A DNA stretch of 6,002 nt from JAEXNA01 sp050486105. GTDB taxonomy: Bacteria > Vulcanimicrobiota > Xenobia > Xenobiales > JADMJV01. The stretch's first letter is position 1; every line of letters starts with the position of its first letter. Shown here in pieces: positions 5,624-6,002 of the stretch. The DNA lies in assembly GCA_050486105.1 (NCBI GenBank), contig JBJHCR010000370.1:1-6002 (forward strand), written 5' to 3'. Position numbers and translations under genes: made by a program. A model generated the notes under the pieces. The model was not told the DNA's origin, did no database searches, and saw nothing but the letters and a program-made list of their open reading frames with translations.

Positions 5624-6002
5624 ATGAGCAAAGTCGCCATCATTTCTGACAGCCACGACCAGATTCCGAATCTCCTTGCTTGTCTCAAGGAAGCCAAGGC
5701 TCAAGGAGCCGAAGCTGTTCTCCACTGCGGGGATCTATGCGCTCCTTTTATGGTTGCCGAGTTAGCAGAGAACTTTTCCGGACCGATCCATGTGATTCTG
5801 GGGAACAACGATGGCGACGGACTCTTGATCGAGCGCGTCGGGGCCAGGTTTCCTCATTTGACAATCCACGGAATCTATGCCGAACTCGATCTCTTCGGCC
5901 GCAAGATTTCAGCCATTCACTATCCCGAGCCTGCTCGACGAATCGTGGCCTCGAGTGCGTTTGATCTCGTCGCTTACGGTCACGATCATCGCGCATTTTC
6001 CG
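5624..6002 (+). CDS. Metallophosphoesterase, YfcE/MJ0936 type (cut by the window end)
   Basis: The first 126 codons of a calcineurin-like phosphodiesterase of the YfcE/MJ0936 family; the frame is open at the right edge. Members use a two-metal site to hydrolyse phosphodiesters, mostly of unknown natural substrate. Motifs appear in order: D9-S-H11 (ISDSHD), G36-D37 (HCGDL), G60-N-N-D63 (ILGNND), H99 (AIHY) and G119-H-D-H122 (YGHDH). All the expected metal ligands are present. The family is usually about 155-180 residues, so roughly 30-50 are missing beyond the window. The ATG is set by the first beta strand, SKVAIISDSH, as in relatives. There is no well-placed free Shine-Dalgarno site, and a 9-bp hairpin ends 7 bases before the start. 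It diverges from the oxidase gene across 151 bases, and no functional link between them is evident. Confidence 0.88.
   Translation, partial: MSKVAIISDSHDQIPNLLACLKEAKAQGAEAVLHCGDLCAPFMVAELAENFSGPIHVILGNNDGDGLLIERVGARFPHLTIHGIYAELDLFGRKISAIHYPEPARRIVASSAFDLVAYGHDHRAFS

Noticed and set aside
5680..5996. Reading frames on both strands (5680-5964 plus, 5748-5996 minus) near the right edge.
   Set aside because: They lie inside the metallophosphoesterase, whose motifs are clear in another frame, and they are rich in Arg and Ser as shadow frames are.

Overview
The window is ordinary, densely packed bacterial DNA, with roughly mid-50s percent GC by eye. It holds five complete protein genes and one truncated at the right edge. 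No rRNA, tRNA, CRISPR array, insertion sequence or phage gene was seen. Start codons are mixed (ATG and GTG), Shine-Dalgarno sites range from clear to absent, and gaps are short. The sulfurtransferase and SufE resemble the linked pair known from actinobacteria and related lineages. The other genes come from widespread families, so the phylum cannot be fixed from this window.

Layout, left to right. Positions 1-119 are a leader with a small hairpin. Positions 120-1462 (+) hold a two-domain thiosulfate sulfurtransferase and an overlapping sufE-like gene, a likely two-gene operon for moving sulfane sulfur. Positions 1521-2231 (-) hold a tandem PilZ protein, a predicted cyclic di-GMP receptor. A 129-base divergent spacer with a perfect 14-bp palindrome separates it from a 537-residue protein of unknown function (2361-3974, +). 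That protein looks like a degenerate HSP90/GHKL-type fold joined to a helical, TPR-like tail. A MazG-like nucleotide pyrophosphohydrolase gene (3997-4377, +) follows 22 bases later and may be co-transcribed. Facing it is an FMN-dependent 2-hydroxyacid oxidase or dehydrogenase (4390-5472, -) with almost all the catalytic residues of glycolate oxidase. A 151-base divergent spacer then leads to a YfcE/MJ0936-type metallophosphoesterase (5624 to the window end, +).

How the genes relate. The only tight functional unit is sulfurtransferase-SufE. The PilZ gene and the 537-residue protein share a divergent control region and could be co-regulated, but no shared function can be shown. MazG, the oxidase and the phosphoesterase look like housekeeping or house-cleaning metabolism. 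The most unusual non-coding feature lies in the last spacer, where three copies of a CTCAGATT-type element could form two mutually exclusive stems (10 bp or 9 bp) just ahead of the phosphoesterase start. This could be an operator array or an attenuator-like leader. I found no convincing multi-gene system that is clearly new. The best candidates for follow-up are this leader and the degenerate GHKL-like protein.
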